A stretch of 13,896 nucleotides of DNA. It comes from CAZVFX01 sp964626565 (GTDB lineage: Bacteria; Myxococcota_A; UBA9042; CAIXZC01). The stretch's first letter is position 1, and every line of letters begins with the position of its first letter. Shown here in pieces: positions 6,407 to 13,875 of this stretch. The notes beneath the pieces were generated by a model. That model was not told the DNA's origin. It saw only the letters and a program-made list of their open reading frames with translations, and made no database searches. The stretch spans positions 1 to 13,896 of the forward strand of contig CAZVFX010000156.1 of the NCBI GenBank assembly GCA_964626565.1. Reading direction: 5' to 3'. The position numbers and the translations under genes were made by a program.

Positions 6407-8455
6407 TTATTCAAAGGTATGGCACTGCGGGATCATGAGGGAATCCACTTCAATCGCGCCCGGCTTGCTGAACGATAGCTGGCCGAGACAGATGCTGGAG
6501 CCCGGCTCCTGAGCCTCGAATTCCAGGATCACCAGGGTCTCGTTGCCCACGGGGATTTTTTCCTGCCCCGGCCCGAGGCCCATGAGCATGGTGCCCGCGT
6601 CTCCCTTGATAATGTCAAACCCGGCCGTCTCTGCTGAGCCGCCATACGCGGCGGTAAGGGACAGACCTGAGATGGAGAACTGGAAGCTGGTGATGGCCAC
6701 CTGATTCTCCATGTTGATTTCCATGGTTGATGAAGTGGCCGGACCGAAGCTCAGCAGAGCGTCCGGTTTGTCGATGTAGTACACACATGCGTCTTCGTGG
6801 CAGAACTGCTGCCACTCGCAGCAGACCCCGGCGCATTCTTCATAGGAGCATTCACACACGTTGCCCACTTTGCAGGTCTGGTTTTCCGGGCACGCCCCGC
6901 AATCTCCTCCGCAACCGTCGGACCCGCACTCTTTACCCTCGCAGTCAGGCTGGCAGATGCAAGCGCCCTCTATGCAATCATCCTGCGGACCGGTGCACAC
7001 GCCGCACAGGGAGTCGCAACCGTCGTCGCCGCATTCCTTACCCTCGCAAGCGGGTGCGCACATGCAGGAACCGCCGAAGCAAACGTCCTGCGGCCCCTCA
7101 CAGGTGCCGCAGTCGCCGCCGCAGCCGTCGTCGCCGCATTCCTTGCCGTCGCACTGGGGAACGCACACGCACTCTCCCTCCTGGCATTCCCACACGCCTT
7201 CCTCGCCGGTGCAGGTTGTTCCATTCTCCACGGGCAGGTTCTGGCAACCTGTGTCCGCCAGGCAGGTATCTTCAGTGCACTCTTTTTCATCGTCGCAGGT
7301 ACCGTTGTCCGGTTCATGCAGGCAACCGTCCGCCGGGTCGCATGAATCCACAGTGCAATCGACGGCATCTTCGCAGACGAGCACCGAGTCGGCGTCAACC
7401 TGGCACAGCCCCGTCTCTGCCTCCCCCTCCAGCAGGCAAACCAGAGTGCCGTTGCACACGTCACCGTCTTCCAGTGGCCCGCAGTCCTCGTCCGCGGCGC
7501 AGACGCATTCTTCGATGTCGATTTCCTCGAGTGGAAGGATTTCGCCGGCGCACACTCCGTCGCCGCACACGTCGGGTCCGGTGCATGGGTTGCCGTCGTC
7601 GCAATCGGCCGTGTTGGGCGTGAAGACGCAAATCTTGGGTTCGTTTTCCTCTTCCTGGCAGGCGTCATCGGTGCACAGGTTGCCGTCGTCGCATCCCCCA
7701 CAGTCGCAATTCTGCTCTGTTTCATCTTCGGGAGAAATGAAGGTTACGGAGCCGCACTCGCCGGCTTCGGAGCAAGCGAATTCACAGGTCACGAGGCAGT
7801 AGGACCAGGCCGGCTTCTCCCAAACCTCAGACTCGATGCACTCCAGGCCTCCCGGACATGGGCAAGCTCCTCCGCAGCCGTCGTCCCAGCCGCACCCCTC
7901 CTCTTCCCAGGGCGGGCAGTCGGGCACGCACTCTTCGCACTGTCCGTCGTCGTTGCAGATGGGCTTCTCGTCGGGGCATTCGCCGCAGGACAGGCCGCAC
8001 GGATCCGGGCCGCACTCCCGGTCTCCGCAGTCGAGGGCGCACGGTTCACACATGTCCGATATGCACTCCTTGCCGGTGGGGCACTCTCCGCAGGTCACGC
8101 CGCACTTCTGGTCCTTGCCGCATTCCCGGTCTCCGCATTCGGGCTGGCAGACAAAACATATGCCACCGATGCATTCGAGCTTGCCCATGCACTGCTCGAC
8201 GAGGCTCCACTCACTGCCGTCGTTTTTGCACTGGAAGACGCCGTTGTTCAGGCATTTCTTCTCGCCCGCGTTGCACACGGGAGGGGGGACGTCGTATTCG
8301 GGTGGGGCTCCTTTGTCGGCAGTCTTCACATCCCCGGCCGAACCGTCGGCCACCGCGTCCTGCTTGTCTCCGCCCGAGCCGTTACCGCTGCACGCAGCCA
8401 GCAGCACGGTCGTCATCAAGAGCACACATCTGAACCCAAATCCCGTCTTTCCCAT
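6407..8455 (-). CDS. Cys-rich modular lipoprotein with C-terminal beta-sandwich-like domain
   Basis: This 682-residue protein starts at the ATG complementary to 8453-8455, 7 bases after GGAGG (8463-8467). The leader ends in the lipobox LLAAC (Cys22), so it is a lipoprotein tethered to the outer membrane or surface. A short low-complexity Asp/Gly/Ala spacer follows (23-55). Three Cys modules come next, two of them containing CGDREC and CGECP, then a glycine/Cys block (GCGWDDGCGGACPCPGG). A middle section has the C-x-D-x-x-x-C-T-x-x-x-C pattern (CDDGNPCTGPDVC, CTVDSCDPADGC, CDDEKECTEDTC) common in deltaproteobacterial surface proteins. Three 35-residue modules of type C-x-x-x-C-x-GKECG-x-DGC follow (about 431-535). 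Residues 559-682 are almost Cys-free and resemble the cohesin-like beta-sandwich found in secreted proteins (VAITSFQFSISGL, then GLGPGQEKIPVGNETLVILEF). Nearly all Cys are probably disulfide-bonded. The role is unknown, with adhesion or surface interaction most likely. Confidence 0.82.
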   Translation of the reverse strand: MGKTGFGFRCVLLMTTVLLAACSGNGSGGDKQDAVADGSAGDVKTADKGAPPEYDVPPPVCNAGEKKCLNNGVFQCKNDGSEWSLVEQCMGKLECIGGICFVCQPECGDRECGKDQKCGVTCGECPTGKECISDMCEPCALDCGDRECGPDPCGLSCGECPDEKPICNDDGQCEECVPDCPPWEEEGCGWDDGCGGACPCPGGLECIESEVWEKPAWSYCLVTCEFACSEAGECGSVTFISPEDETEQNCDCGGCDDGNLCTDDACQEEENEPKICVFTPNTADCDDGNPCTGPDVCGDGVCAGEILPLEEIDIEECVCAADEDCGPLEDGDVCNGTLVCLLEGEAETGLCQVDADSVLVCEDAVDCTVDSCDPADGCLHEPDNGTCDDEKECTEDTCLADTGCQNLPVENGTTCTGEEGVWECQEGECVCVPQCDGKECGDDGCGGDCGTCEGPQDVCFGGSCMCAPACEGKECGDDGCDSLCGVCTGPQDDCIEGACICQPDCEGKECGSDGCGGDCGACPENQTCKVGNVCECSYEECAGVCCEWQQFCHEDACVYYIDKPDALLSFGPATSSTMEINMENQVAITSFQFSISGLSLTAAYGGSAETAGFDIIKGDAGTMLMGLGPGQEKIPVGNETLVILEFEAQEPGSSICLGQLSFSKPGAIEVDSLMIPQCHTFE
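6851..7165 (-). repeat. Three tandem 105-bp units inside the Cys-rich lipoprotein gene
   Basis: Three consecutive in-frame units of 35 codons (7061-7165, 6956-7060, 6851-6955) each encode C-x-P-x-C-x-GKECG-x-DGC-x-x-x-CG-x-C and a second, shorter Cys tail. The first two share the tail G-P-Q-D-x-C-x-x-x-x-C and differ mainly in GGDCGTC versus DSLCGVC. The third has a diverged tail (PENQTCKVGNVC). Equal unit length suggests duplication by unequal crossing-over. Confidence 0.85.
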
Positions 8456-8482
8456 GTCGTCTCCTCCGCAAGGACGGCGCTT

Positions 8483-8511
8483 ATCCTACCACGGCTGCAT
8501 CCACGCGCCAA
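8483..8511 (-). promoter_or_regulatory. Possible sigma-70 promoter for the Cys-rich lipoprotein gene
   Basis: On the minus strand TTGGCG (8506-8511, 4/6) and TAGGAT (8483-8488, 4/6) are separated by exactly 17 bases. The start would be near 8476 with a leader of about 20 bases that includes GGAGG. An overlapping TGGCGCG...ATGCA (8496-8510) looks like sigma-54 elements but is one base too close together. Confidence 0.4.
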
Positions 8512-8583
8512 ACGCTACGCAGCGCCAACTCTCTCGGTCTTCGTACTCACTCAAATACTCTTATTAAGGGCAATTCAAGATTT

Positions 8584-8599
8584 GGGCGGCTCCCTTGCA
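8584..8599 (+). promoter_or_regulatory. Possible sigma-54 promoter for the MopE/fibrinogen-like lipoprotein gene
   Basis: GGGC...TTGCA places GG at 8585-8586 and GC at 8597-8598, which is the strict sigma-54 spacing, with a perfect TTGCA -12 element but only GGC conserved in the -24 element. The start would be near 8610, giving a leader of about 60 bases. A weak alternative -10 (TAATAT, 8615-8620) has no good -35 box. Confidence 0.35.
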
Positions 8600-8670
8600 C
8601 CCCGGTATGCATTGTAATATTCTGGCGGTGGTGGAATCTCACCGGGAACAATAGCGCCTGGAGAAAGGGA

Positions 8671-11600
8671 ATGAAAACTCAAATCACGGTCACAAATCTG
8701 GGAATGGTCGTCACTTTGACATTTTGCCTCGGGCTTGTGGCCTGCGGTGGTGGCTCGGCTGAGATCATCTCTACGGATGGCGGAACGGACTGGCGGGTGC
8801 CTGACGAAGGCGGAGAGGATGAAGTCGTCCGGCCCGTTGACACGGTCTTTGAGACCGAGGTGTTCCTCCCGGATATCGTGGACTTGGCGGGCGCCGATTT
8901 TCCGTCTGAGCCCGGACCTGGCGAGCCGGGTTACCCTTGCCTCGAGAACGATGAGTGCGACTCCGGCTACTGTATCCTCACGGGGGAAGGTACGCAGTGC
9001 ACCCAGACCTGCCAGGAGGAATGTCCATTCGGCTGGAGCTGTTTTTTACACACCCCGAGTTTGCCTGATCAGGTGTTCATATGTGCCCCCACCATGCTGG
9101 ATCTGTGCCGGCCTTGCACGATCAATATGGACTGCATGACCAACGGCGTCGACGCCGGCCAGGCGTGCGTTGAGTATGGGCCGGGGGGGAACTTTTGTGG
9201 CGAGGAGTGCGCCTCGGCCGAAGATTGTCCCGATGGGTACGATTGCCAAGAGATGTCAGATGTGTCCGGCGCGACGGCCACCCAGTGTGTTTCTCCCGCC
9301 GGTAATTGTGACTGCAGCCAACTGCACGTGGACCAGGGAGCGTTTACCTCCTGCTATCATGAGAACGAGTGGGGCAAGTGCCTCGGGGAGCGGCATTGTA
9401 CTGCGGAAGGCCTTGGCGATTGCTCGGCCCTGGCGCCTCAGGCGGAGACGTGCAACGGTGCCGATGACGATTGCGACGAAGCGGTGGACGAGGAGACGGG
9501 GGGCGCTGACTGTCTCAACACAAATGAGTATGGAAGCTGCATCGGCGCCGAGGTATGTCAGGGGGGTGTGCTGTCGTGTGTCGGAGACGAGGCGGCGCCG
9601 GAGCAGTGCGACGGTCTCGACAACAACTGCGACGGCGAAGTCGACGAGGGTTATCCCGACACCGATGAAGACGGGACCGCTGACTGCCTCGAAACGGACA
9701 AGGACGACGACGGAGTAGTCGATGGTGAGGACAATTGTGTTGGTGTGAAAAATCCGGGACAGGAGGACTTCGACCTTGATGCGTTAGGGGATGTGTGCGA
9801 CCCCGACGACGACGACGACCAGGTGGCCGATGGGGAAGATTGCGCCCCTCTGGACGCGTCCGCCTTCCCGGGGGCTCCCGAGTTGTGCGACGGCAAGGAC
9901 AACGACTGCAATTTCGTCGTCGACGAAGGGTATCCCGATTTTGATGGGGACGGGTGGAAGGACTGCCTCGATGACGACGACGATGGGGATGGAGTGGAAG
10001 ACGGCCTCGACTGCGCACCGCTGGACCCCGGAGTGTATTTCGGCGCGCCCGAGGCGTGCGACGATGTCGACAACGACTGCGACGGCGAAATCGATGAGAT
10101 CTTCCCCGACGCCGACGGTGACGGAATTGCCGATTGCGTCGACCTGGACGCTGACGGCGACGGGATCCCGAATAACGAAGACAATTGCCCTGAAGCTTCC
10201 AACGCCGACCAGGCCGATCTCGACGGCGACGGGCTGGGAGACCTTTGCGACGTCGACGCGGACGGAGATGCCATACCCGACGGCGCAGACAACTGTGTTG
10301 GTGTGAAGAACCCCATGCAGGTGGACGTGGATGGCGATGGTCTGGGCAACGCTTGTGACGACGACGACGACAACGATGGTGTGGTTGACAGCGAGGACAA
10401 TTGTGTTGGTGTGGATAATCCGTTGCAGGAGGACGACAACGGCAACGGCATTGGGGATGCCTGTGAAGACGACAAGGACGGGGATGGCGACCCCGACTCC
10501 ACCGACTGCGACCCGGCTAACTACACTGTCTACAACGGCGCGCCCGAGGTCTGCGACGGTTTGGACAACGACTGCGACGACATCGTGGACGAGGAACAGG
10601 GGACCCTTTCGTGCGGGAAGGGTGTGTGTAGCCACACCGTGGATGCGTGTATCGAGGGTGTCGTGCAGATATGTGATCCGACGCAGGGTGCGGAGGTTGA
10701 AGCGTGTGACGGTCTGGACAACGACTGTGACGGTATCGTTGACGAAGATCTGGGTTCCACAACCTGTGGCCTGGGAGGGTGTCTCCACACCGTGTCCAAT
10801 TGCGTCGGTGGTACGGCTCAGGACTGCGATCCGGAGGAAGGTGCTGACGTGGAAGAATGCGACGGCTTGGACAATGATTGCGACGGCAAGGTCGACGAGG
10901 ATTTCGGTCAGCTGACCTGCGGGCAGGGCCAGTGTCTGCACTCGGTTCAGGGGTGTGTGGGCGGCGTTGTCCAGGAGTGCGACCCTCAGGAAGGGGCGTC
11001 GGCCGAGACCTGCAATGGAGTTGACGACGATTGTGACGGCGAGGTGGACGAGGGGTTGGGCACCACTACCTGTGGCCTGGGGCAGTGCCTGCAAACGGTG
11101 GAGAACTGCCAGAACGCAGTACCGGTAATCTGCAACCCGTTCGTGGGCGCGGCCGTAGAAGTGTGCGACGGCTTTGACAACGACTGCGACGGCATAGTTG
11201 ACGAGGACTTGGGAATGACTACCTGCGGGCTGGGAGTCTGCGTCCACACGGTAGACAACTGCGTGGGTGGTATCCCTCAGGCCTGCGATCCCATGGAAGG
11301 TGTTGGTGTAGAAGAGTGTGACGGGGTGGACAACGATTGCGACGGACCTGTGGACGAGGAGCTGGGAACGGTCACCTGCGGGCTGGGTCAGTGCGAGCAT
11401 ACGGTGGCCAACTGCATCGGAGGAGTGCCTCAGGTGTGCGATCCCATGGCGGAGGCGGAACCGGAGGAGTGCGATGGGCTGGACAACGATTGCGACGGCG
11501 ACATTGATGAGGGATTTAGCGACAACGACCTCGACGCTGTGCCGGATTGTGTCGACGACGACGACGACAATGATGGGGATCCGGATGAAACCGATTGCGG

Positions 11601-12243
11601 ACCATTGAACCCGGAAGTAAATCACGACCAGGAAGAAGTGTGCTACAACGGCCTAGACGACAATTGTGACGGGCAGGTGGACCTGGATGGAGGTTGCATC
11701 TGGAGCGACTGTCAGGAGCTTCTGGATGCCGATCCCGGCCTTGCCAGCGGCGAATATGCCATCGACCCCGATGGCCCGGAAGGGGAAGCGCCTTTCACAG
11801 TCTACTGCGACATGGAAACCGATGGCGGGGGCTGGATCGTGGTGTCTCATGATAGGGAGGAGTGGTCGGGCGACAGCAACTGTGAAAACCACGACTGCAA
11901 AGTGTTCGACGTGAACTACGAGCTTCCGGATGCTACTGTCATCGTGCTGGCAGACGCCGCAGGGGAGATCACCCAGACCTTCTCCAAGAAGTGCTTTGGC
12001 TCGGACATGGACTGTGGTGGTGCGGAGACCCACTTCGTAAACATCTGGGGCCTTGCTCTGTGCCCCTTTGCCGTGCTGGGCATTCCCTTCGAATGCAATC
12101 ACAATGACAACGTATGGCGTGAGGATCATCTGACCTTGATCAAGGGGACCAACCTCACGCCCCTGAAGAGCCTCATGGGTGGCGATTCCGGCGATCCGGG
12201 GGAGATTTCCTACTATCAGATCGGCAAGCTGTTCTTGCGCTAA
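8671..12243 (+). CDS. Giant surface lipoprotein with MopE-type metal-binding motifs, TSP3-like loops and fibrinogen-like C-terminal domain
   Basis: This 1190-residue protein starts at an ATG 6 bases after GGAGA (8660-8664). The leader ends in LVAC followed by GGGS, a lipobox at about residue 25. Residues about 85-215 are Cys-rich (PCLENDECDSGYC, TCQEECPFGWSC, CASAEDCPDGYDC). From about 260 to 1005 there are twelve copies of a C-[DN]G-x-D-[DN]-[DN]-C-D-x-x-[VI]-D-E type motif, the MopE-type putative metal-binding motif. Between copies 2 and 5 these are interleaved with thrombospondin type 3-like Asp loops (DADGDGIPNNEDNC, DVDGDGLGNACD), expected to bind calcium. Copies 6 to 11 lie in six 51-residue tandem units. 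Residues about 1010-1190 form the fibrinogen-like domain: DCQELLDADPG, YCDMETDGGGW (1045-1055) and Cys-containing loops. The protein is likely a rigid acidic stalk displaying a C-terminal binding domain outside the cell. MopE of Methylococcus binds copper, but metal choice here is unproven. Confidence 0.88.
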   Translation: MKTQITVTNLGMVVTLTFCLGLVACGGGSAEIISTDGGTDWRVPDEGGEDEVVRPVDTVFETEVFLPDIVDLAGADFPSEPGPGEPGYPCLENDECDSGYCILTGEGTQCTQTCQEECPFGWSCFLHTPSLPDQVFICAPTMLDLCRPCTINMDCMTNGVDAGQACVEYGPGGNFCGEECASAEDCPDGYDCQEMSDVSGATATQCVSPAGNCDCSQLHVDQGAFTSCYHENEWGKCLGERHCTAEGLGDCSALAPQAETCNGADDDCDEAVDEETGGADCLNTNEYGSCIGAEVCQGGVLSCVGDEAAPEQCDGLDNNCDGEVDEGYPDTDEDGTADCLETDKDDDGVVDGEDNCVGVKNPGQEDFDLDALGDVCDPDDDDDQVADGEDCAPLDASAFPGAPELCDGKDNDCNFVVDEGYPDFDGDGWKDCLDDDDDGDGVEDGLDCAPLDPGVYFGAPEACDDVDNDCDGEIDEIFPDADGDGIADCVDLDADGDGIPNNEDNCPEASNADQADLDGDGLGDLCDVDADGDAIPDGADNCVGVKNPMQVDVDGDGLGNACDDDDDNDGVVDSEDNCVGVDNPLQEDDNGNGIGDACEDDKDGDGDPDSTDCDPANYTVYNGAPEVCDGLDNDCDDIVDEEQGTLSCGKGVCSHTVDACIEGVVQICDPTQGAEVEACDGLDNDCDGIVDEDLGSTTCGLGGCLHTVSNCVGGTAQDCDPEEGADVEECDGLDNDCDGKVDEDFGQLTCGQGQCLHSVQGCVGGVVQECDPQEGASAETCNGVDDDCDGEVDEGLGTTTCGLGQCLQTVENCQNAVPVICNPFVGAAVEVCDGFDNDCDGIVDEDLGMTTCGLGVCVHTVDNCVGGIPQACDPMEGVGVEECDGVDNDCDGPVDEELGTVTCGLGQCEHTVANCIGGVPQVCDPMAEAEPEECDGLDNDCDGDIDEGFSDNDLDAVPDCVDDDDDNDGDPDETDCGPLNPEVNHDQEEVCYNGLDDNCDGQVDLDGGCIWSDCQELLDADPGLASGEYAIDPDGPEGEAPFTVYCDMETDGGGWIVVSHDREEWSGDSNCENHDCKVFDVNYELPDATVIVLADAAGEITQTFSKKCFGSDMDCGGAETHFVNIWGLALCPFAVLGIPFECNHNDNVWREDHLTLIKGTNLTPLKSLMGGDSGDPGEISYYQIGKLFLR
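9731..10413 (+). repeat. Three near-identical 17-base copies encoding DNCVGV in the TSP3-like loops
   Basis: ACAATTGTGTTGGTGTG occurs at 9731-9747 and 10397-10413, and at 10289-10305 with a single T-to-C change. All three are in the same frame and encode (D)NCVGV before an N-P-x-Q turn. The T-rich codons TGT GTT GGT GTG are kept although the surrounding gene prefers GC-ending codons, which suggests recent duplication or gene conversion. Confidence 0.7.
9805..11568 (+). repeat. Three perfect (GAC)5 trinucleotide runs
   Basis: Uninterrupted GAC x5 runs lie at 9805-9819, 10357-10371 and 11554-11568. Each encodes DDDDD directly after, or within a few residues of, a Cys that closes an Asp loop. 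A shorter GAC x3 lies at 9973-9981. Such runs can change length by slippage without breaking the frame. Confidence 0.8.
10597..11514 (+). repeat. Six tandem 153-bp units (51 codons each)
   Basis: Units at 10597, 10750, 10903, 11056, 11209 and 11362 are each exactly 153 bp with no insertion or deletion. The consensus protein unit runs LGTTTCGLGQCLHTVENC, then a VGG-x-P-Q-x-C-D-P segment, and ends in CDGLDNDCDGIVDED. Each unit therefore carries four Cys in its first half and two in a MopE-type motif. The units have diverged in sequence, including GFD in unit 4 and GVDDDC in unit 3, so the array is not newly made, yet unit length is strictly kept. Confidence 0.92.
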
Positions 12244-12258
12244 TTTGCGGAGGGCCTG

Positions 12259-13281
12259 GTGATAAGAGTCGTTACCCTACTGACTGTGTTTCTGTTCGCT
12301 TCGACCGCTCTGGCGCAAATAGGGCCCGGCAGGTCCTTTGAGAATCGGGACACTTTCGCCCGGAAATGCAAGCGCGGCGACGCGATGGCCTGCACGAAAC
12401 TTGGCCTGTTCTGGTACGAGGGCCACATGGGTCCCAAGGATCCTGCCCGCGCCATGGAGTTCTTTGAGAAGGGCTGCGAGTTGGGAGAGGCCTTGGGGTG
12501 TGGCGGCGTGTCCATGTTGTACTACCTGGGAGAGGGGGTTGAAGCTGACCGTGGGAAAGCCCGTGAGTATGCCGGGAAAGCCTGCAGCAAGGGTGACTCC
12601 GAAAGCTGCCACAACGCCGCGGTAATGTGGTGGGAGGAGCAAACGGAGGAAGGGGTGAAGAAGGCGATGGAATTGTATGCGGGGGCGTGCGAACAGAAGT
12701 ACGCACCTTCTTGCTACGAACTTGCCGTCCTGGTCAAATACGGGGGCGGTGGGACGAAGGACCACGCCGGTGCTGAGGAATTGGCGAAGCAGGCTTGCGC
12801 CGGGGGCATACTCGATGGCTGCAACATGGCCGGCTGGTATGCTTTCGGGCGCGGAGAATTCAAGAGTGCGGCAAAGACCTTCGATCAGGCATGCAAGTCG
12901 GAAGGGCAGGAAGGGGCGTCCACGGCCTGTTTCAACGCGGGCACCGTCGCCATGATAGCCAACAAGGACGCGGCTGCGGCCGCAGCCTACTACCGTCTGG
13001 CGTGCAAATCGGGTGAGTGGGCTGGTTGCGTCAAAGCGGCTGCGCTACTCTGGGCGCAAGATGAGCAGGAGGCGAAGAAACTTGCCTCCGCCGGTCGTAA
13101 GCAGACCGCGGAATGCTGCGAAAAGATCGGGGACGGGGAGTGCTGTCTGGCCCTGGCTGAATGGAGCACAGCCGCCGGGGAAAAGGAGCAGGCGGAGAAG
13201 TACGGGAAGTTGGGGACAGACCTGCTTGAAAAGGAGTGCAAAACTGGCGACAAAGGCGCCTGCCGGTTGGTCAAGCCTTAG
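12259..13281 (+). CDS. Exported disulfide-rich Sel1-like repeat (Hcp-type) protein
   Basis: This 340-residue protein starts at a GTG 4 bases after GGAGGG (12249-12254), only 15 bases past the lipoprotein stop, so the two are probably co-transcribed. MIRVVTLLTVFLFASTALA (1-19) is a signal peptide with cleavage before Gln20. The mature part consists of helical Sel1-like repeats of about 36 residues (for example the unit around DPARAMEFFEKGCELGEALGC), as in the Helicobacter cysteine-rich Hcp proteins. There are 20 Cys. Most fall in pairs with seven residues between them (CKRGDAMAC, CELGEALGC, CSKGDSESC, CEQKYAPSC, CAGGILDGC, CKSGEWAGC, CKTGDKGAC), one pair is spaced by 11, and ECC...ECC near 285-295 supplies four. 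This is the Hcp pattern, where each pair bridges two helices of a repeat, so the protein is predicted to be oxidised in the periplasm or outside. Function is unknown. Some Hcp proteins were reported to bind penicillin, but that cannot be assumed here. Confidence 0.85.
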   Translation: MIRVVTLLTVFLFASTALAQIGPGRSFENRDTFARKCKRGDAMACTKLGLFWYEGHMGPKDPARAMEFFEKGCELGEALGCGGVSMLYYLGEGVEADRGKAREYAGKACSKGDSESCHNAAVMWWEEQTEEGVKKAMELYAGACEQKYAPSCYELAVLVKYGGGGTKDHAGAEELAKQACAGGILDGCNMAGWYAFGRGEFKSAAKTFDQACKSEGQEGASTACFNAGTVAMIANKDAAAAAAYYRLACKSGEWAGCVKAAALLWAQDEQEAKKLASAGRKQTAECCEKIGDGECCLALAEWSTAAGEKEQAEKYGKLGTDLLEKECKTGDKGACRLVKP

Positions 13282-13838
13282 AAGCCATAGCCCACAGCCA
13301 GGCCTCCGTACAACATTTCGATCCCTTCGCCTGAGCACTTCGGAGAACCGCCGGTGTCGTCGGCCCCGCGGCATTCTGCAGCCGCTAGCGTTGTGCCCAT
13401 GCCACCGTATGCCCTCACTCTAATGCCGCCGGAGCACAGGTACTCCAACCCCAGGTCCACTTTTGTCCACACTGCTCCGTCAACCGTCTGTCTGACATCG
13501 TGAAAGAAGCCGCCGTATTCCTTGAAGTCGCCGTACGATATTCCGCCCGAGAGGGTGGGCGCAAACCGGCCGAACGGGTACCTTGTACGCAGCATAAGGG
13601 CAGATTGCAATCCGTCCATGCCCGCGCCGGCGCCGGCGTTGAGGGACAGCCAGCGAATTGGAGTGTAGTCGACGGCCAAACCGCCGAGGCCGTAAGGTGT
13701 CCCTACCCCGGCGTGGGCTTCGATAGCCAGCGGCCGCTCGGTCCAGACGTCGTTGGCCGCGGGCTTGCCCTGCGCATAGGCTGAAGCGGCGAGCGTTATG
13801 GTCATTGCAATTGTCGTTACGATGGTGATGCTTCGCAT
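13278..13838 (-). CDS. Small outer-membrane beta-barrel protein
   Basis: This 186-residue protein starts at the ATG complementary to 13836-13838, 7 bases after GGAGG (13846-13850). The open frame reaches farther upstream, but the added leader (MASCLHILLS...) would bury the signal peptide. MRSITIVTTIAMTITLAASAYA (1-22) is the signal peptide. The mature part alternates hydrophobic residues in short strands separated by Gly/Asn/Asp turns (GLAVDYTPIRWLSLNAGAGA, LGLEYLCSGGIRVRAYGGMG, LYGGLAVGYGF). It ends in Phe, the terminal residue used for outer-membrane barrel assembly. The size suits an 8-strand barrel of the OmpA/OmpX/OmpW kind, though no specific family is evident. Three Cys near 148-170 may form one extracellular-loop disulfide. 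Its stop codon overlaps the stop of the convergent Sel1-type gene. Confidence 0.78.
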   Translation of the reverse strand: MRSITIVTTIAMTITLAASAYAQGKPAANDVWTERPLAIEAHAGVGTPYGLGGLAVDYTPIRWLSLNAGAGAGMDGLQSALMLRTRYPFGRFAPTLSGGISYGDFKEYGGFFHDVRQTVDGAVWTKVDLGLEYLCSGGIRVRAYGGMGTTLAAAECRGADDTGGSPKCSGEGIEMLYGGLAVGYGF

Positions 13839-13875
13839 GTGACTTCCTCCGTTGGATTCAATGCTCAGCAGTATA

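Larger units (their letters stand above)
8456..8670. other. Divergent intergenic regulatory region
   Basis: These 215 bases separate two divergent lipoprotein genes and contain no credible small ORF or RNA. The left part holds the ribosome site and a possible promoter for the minus-strand gene. A distinctly AT-rich block follows (8549-8583), including CTTATTAAG at 8560-8568. It then leads into candidate promoter elements for the plus-strand gene. The shared region suggests that the two lipoproteins could be co-regulated. Confidence 0.6.

Noticed and set aside
6727..7802. Long plus-strand frames opposite the Cys-rich lipoprotein (313, 298 and 182 codons)
   Set aside because: They are low-complexity Ser/Pro/Gln, Arg or Ala sequences produced by reading Cys/Gly/Asp codons backwards. 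The minus-strand frame has the lipobox, the ribosome site and the ordered Cys modules.
8496..8510. Sigma-54-like TGGCGCG...ATGCA upstream of the Cys-rich lipoprotein
   Set aside because: The GG-to-GC distance is one base short, which sigma-54 tolerates poorly. The overlapping 17-base-spaced sigma-70 candidate is a simpler explanation.
6851..11514. Regular DNA repeats considered as a CRISPR array or mobile-element repeats
   Set aside because: The repeats are contiguous in-frame coding units (105 and 153 bp) without unique spacers, terminal inverted repeats or nearby cas or transposase genes.
9784..11625. 613-codon open frame on the minus strand, opposite the giant lipoprotein
   Set aside because: It is the mirror of GAC/GAT-rich coding sequence, which reads as GTC/ATC (Val/Ile) on the other strand. 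Its repeats follow the plus-strand units exactly, and it has no ribosome site and no family features.
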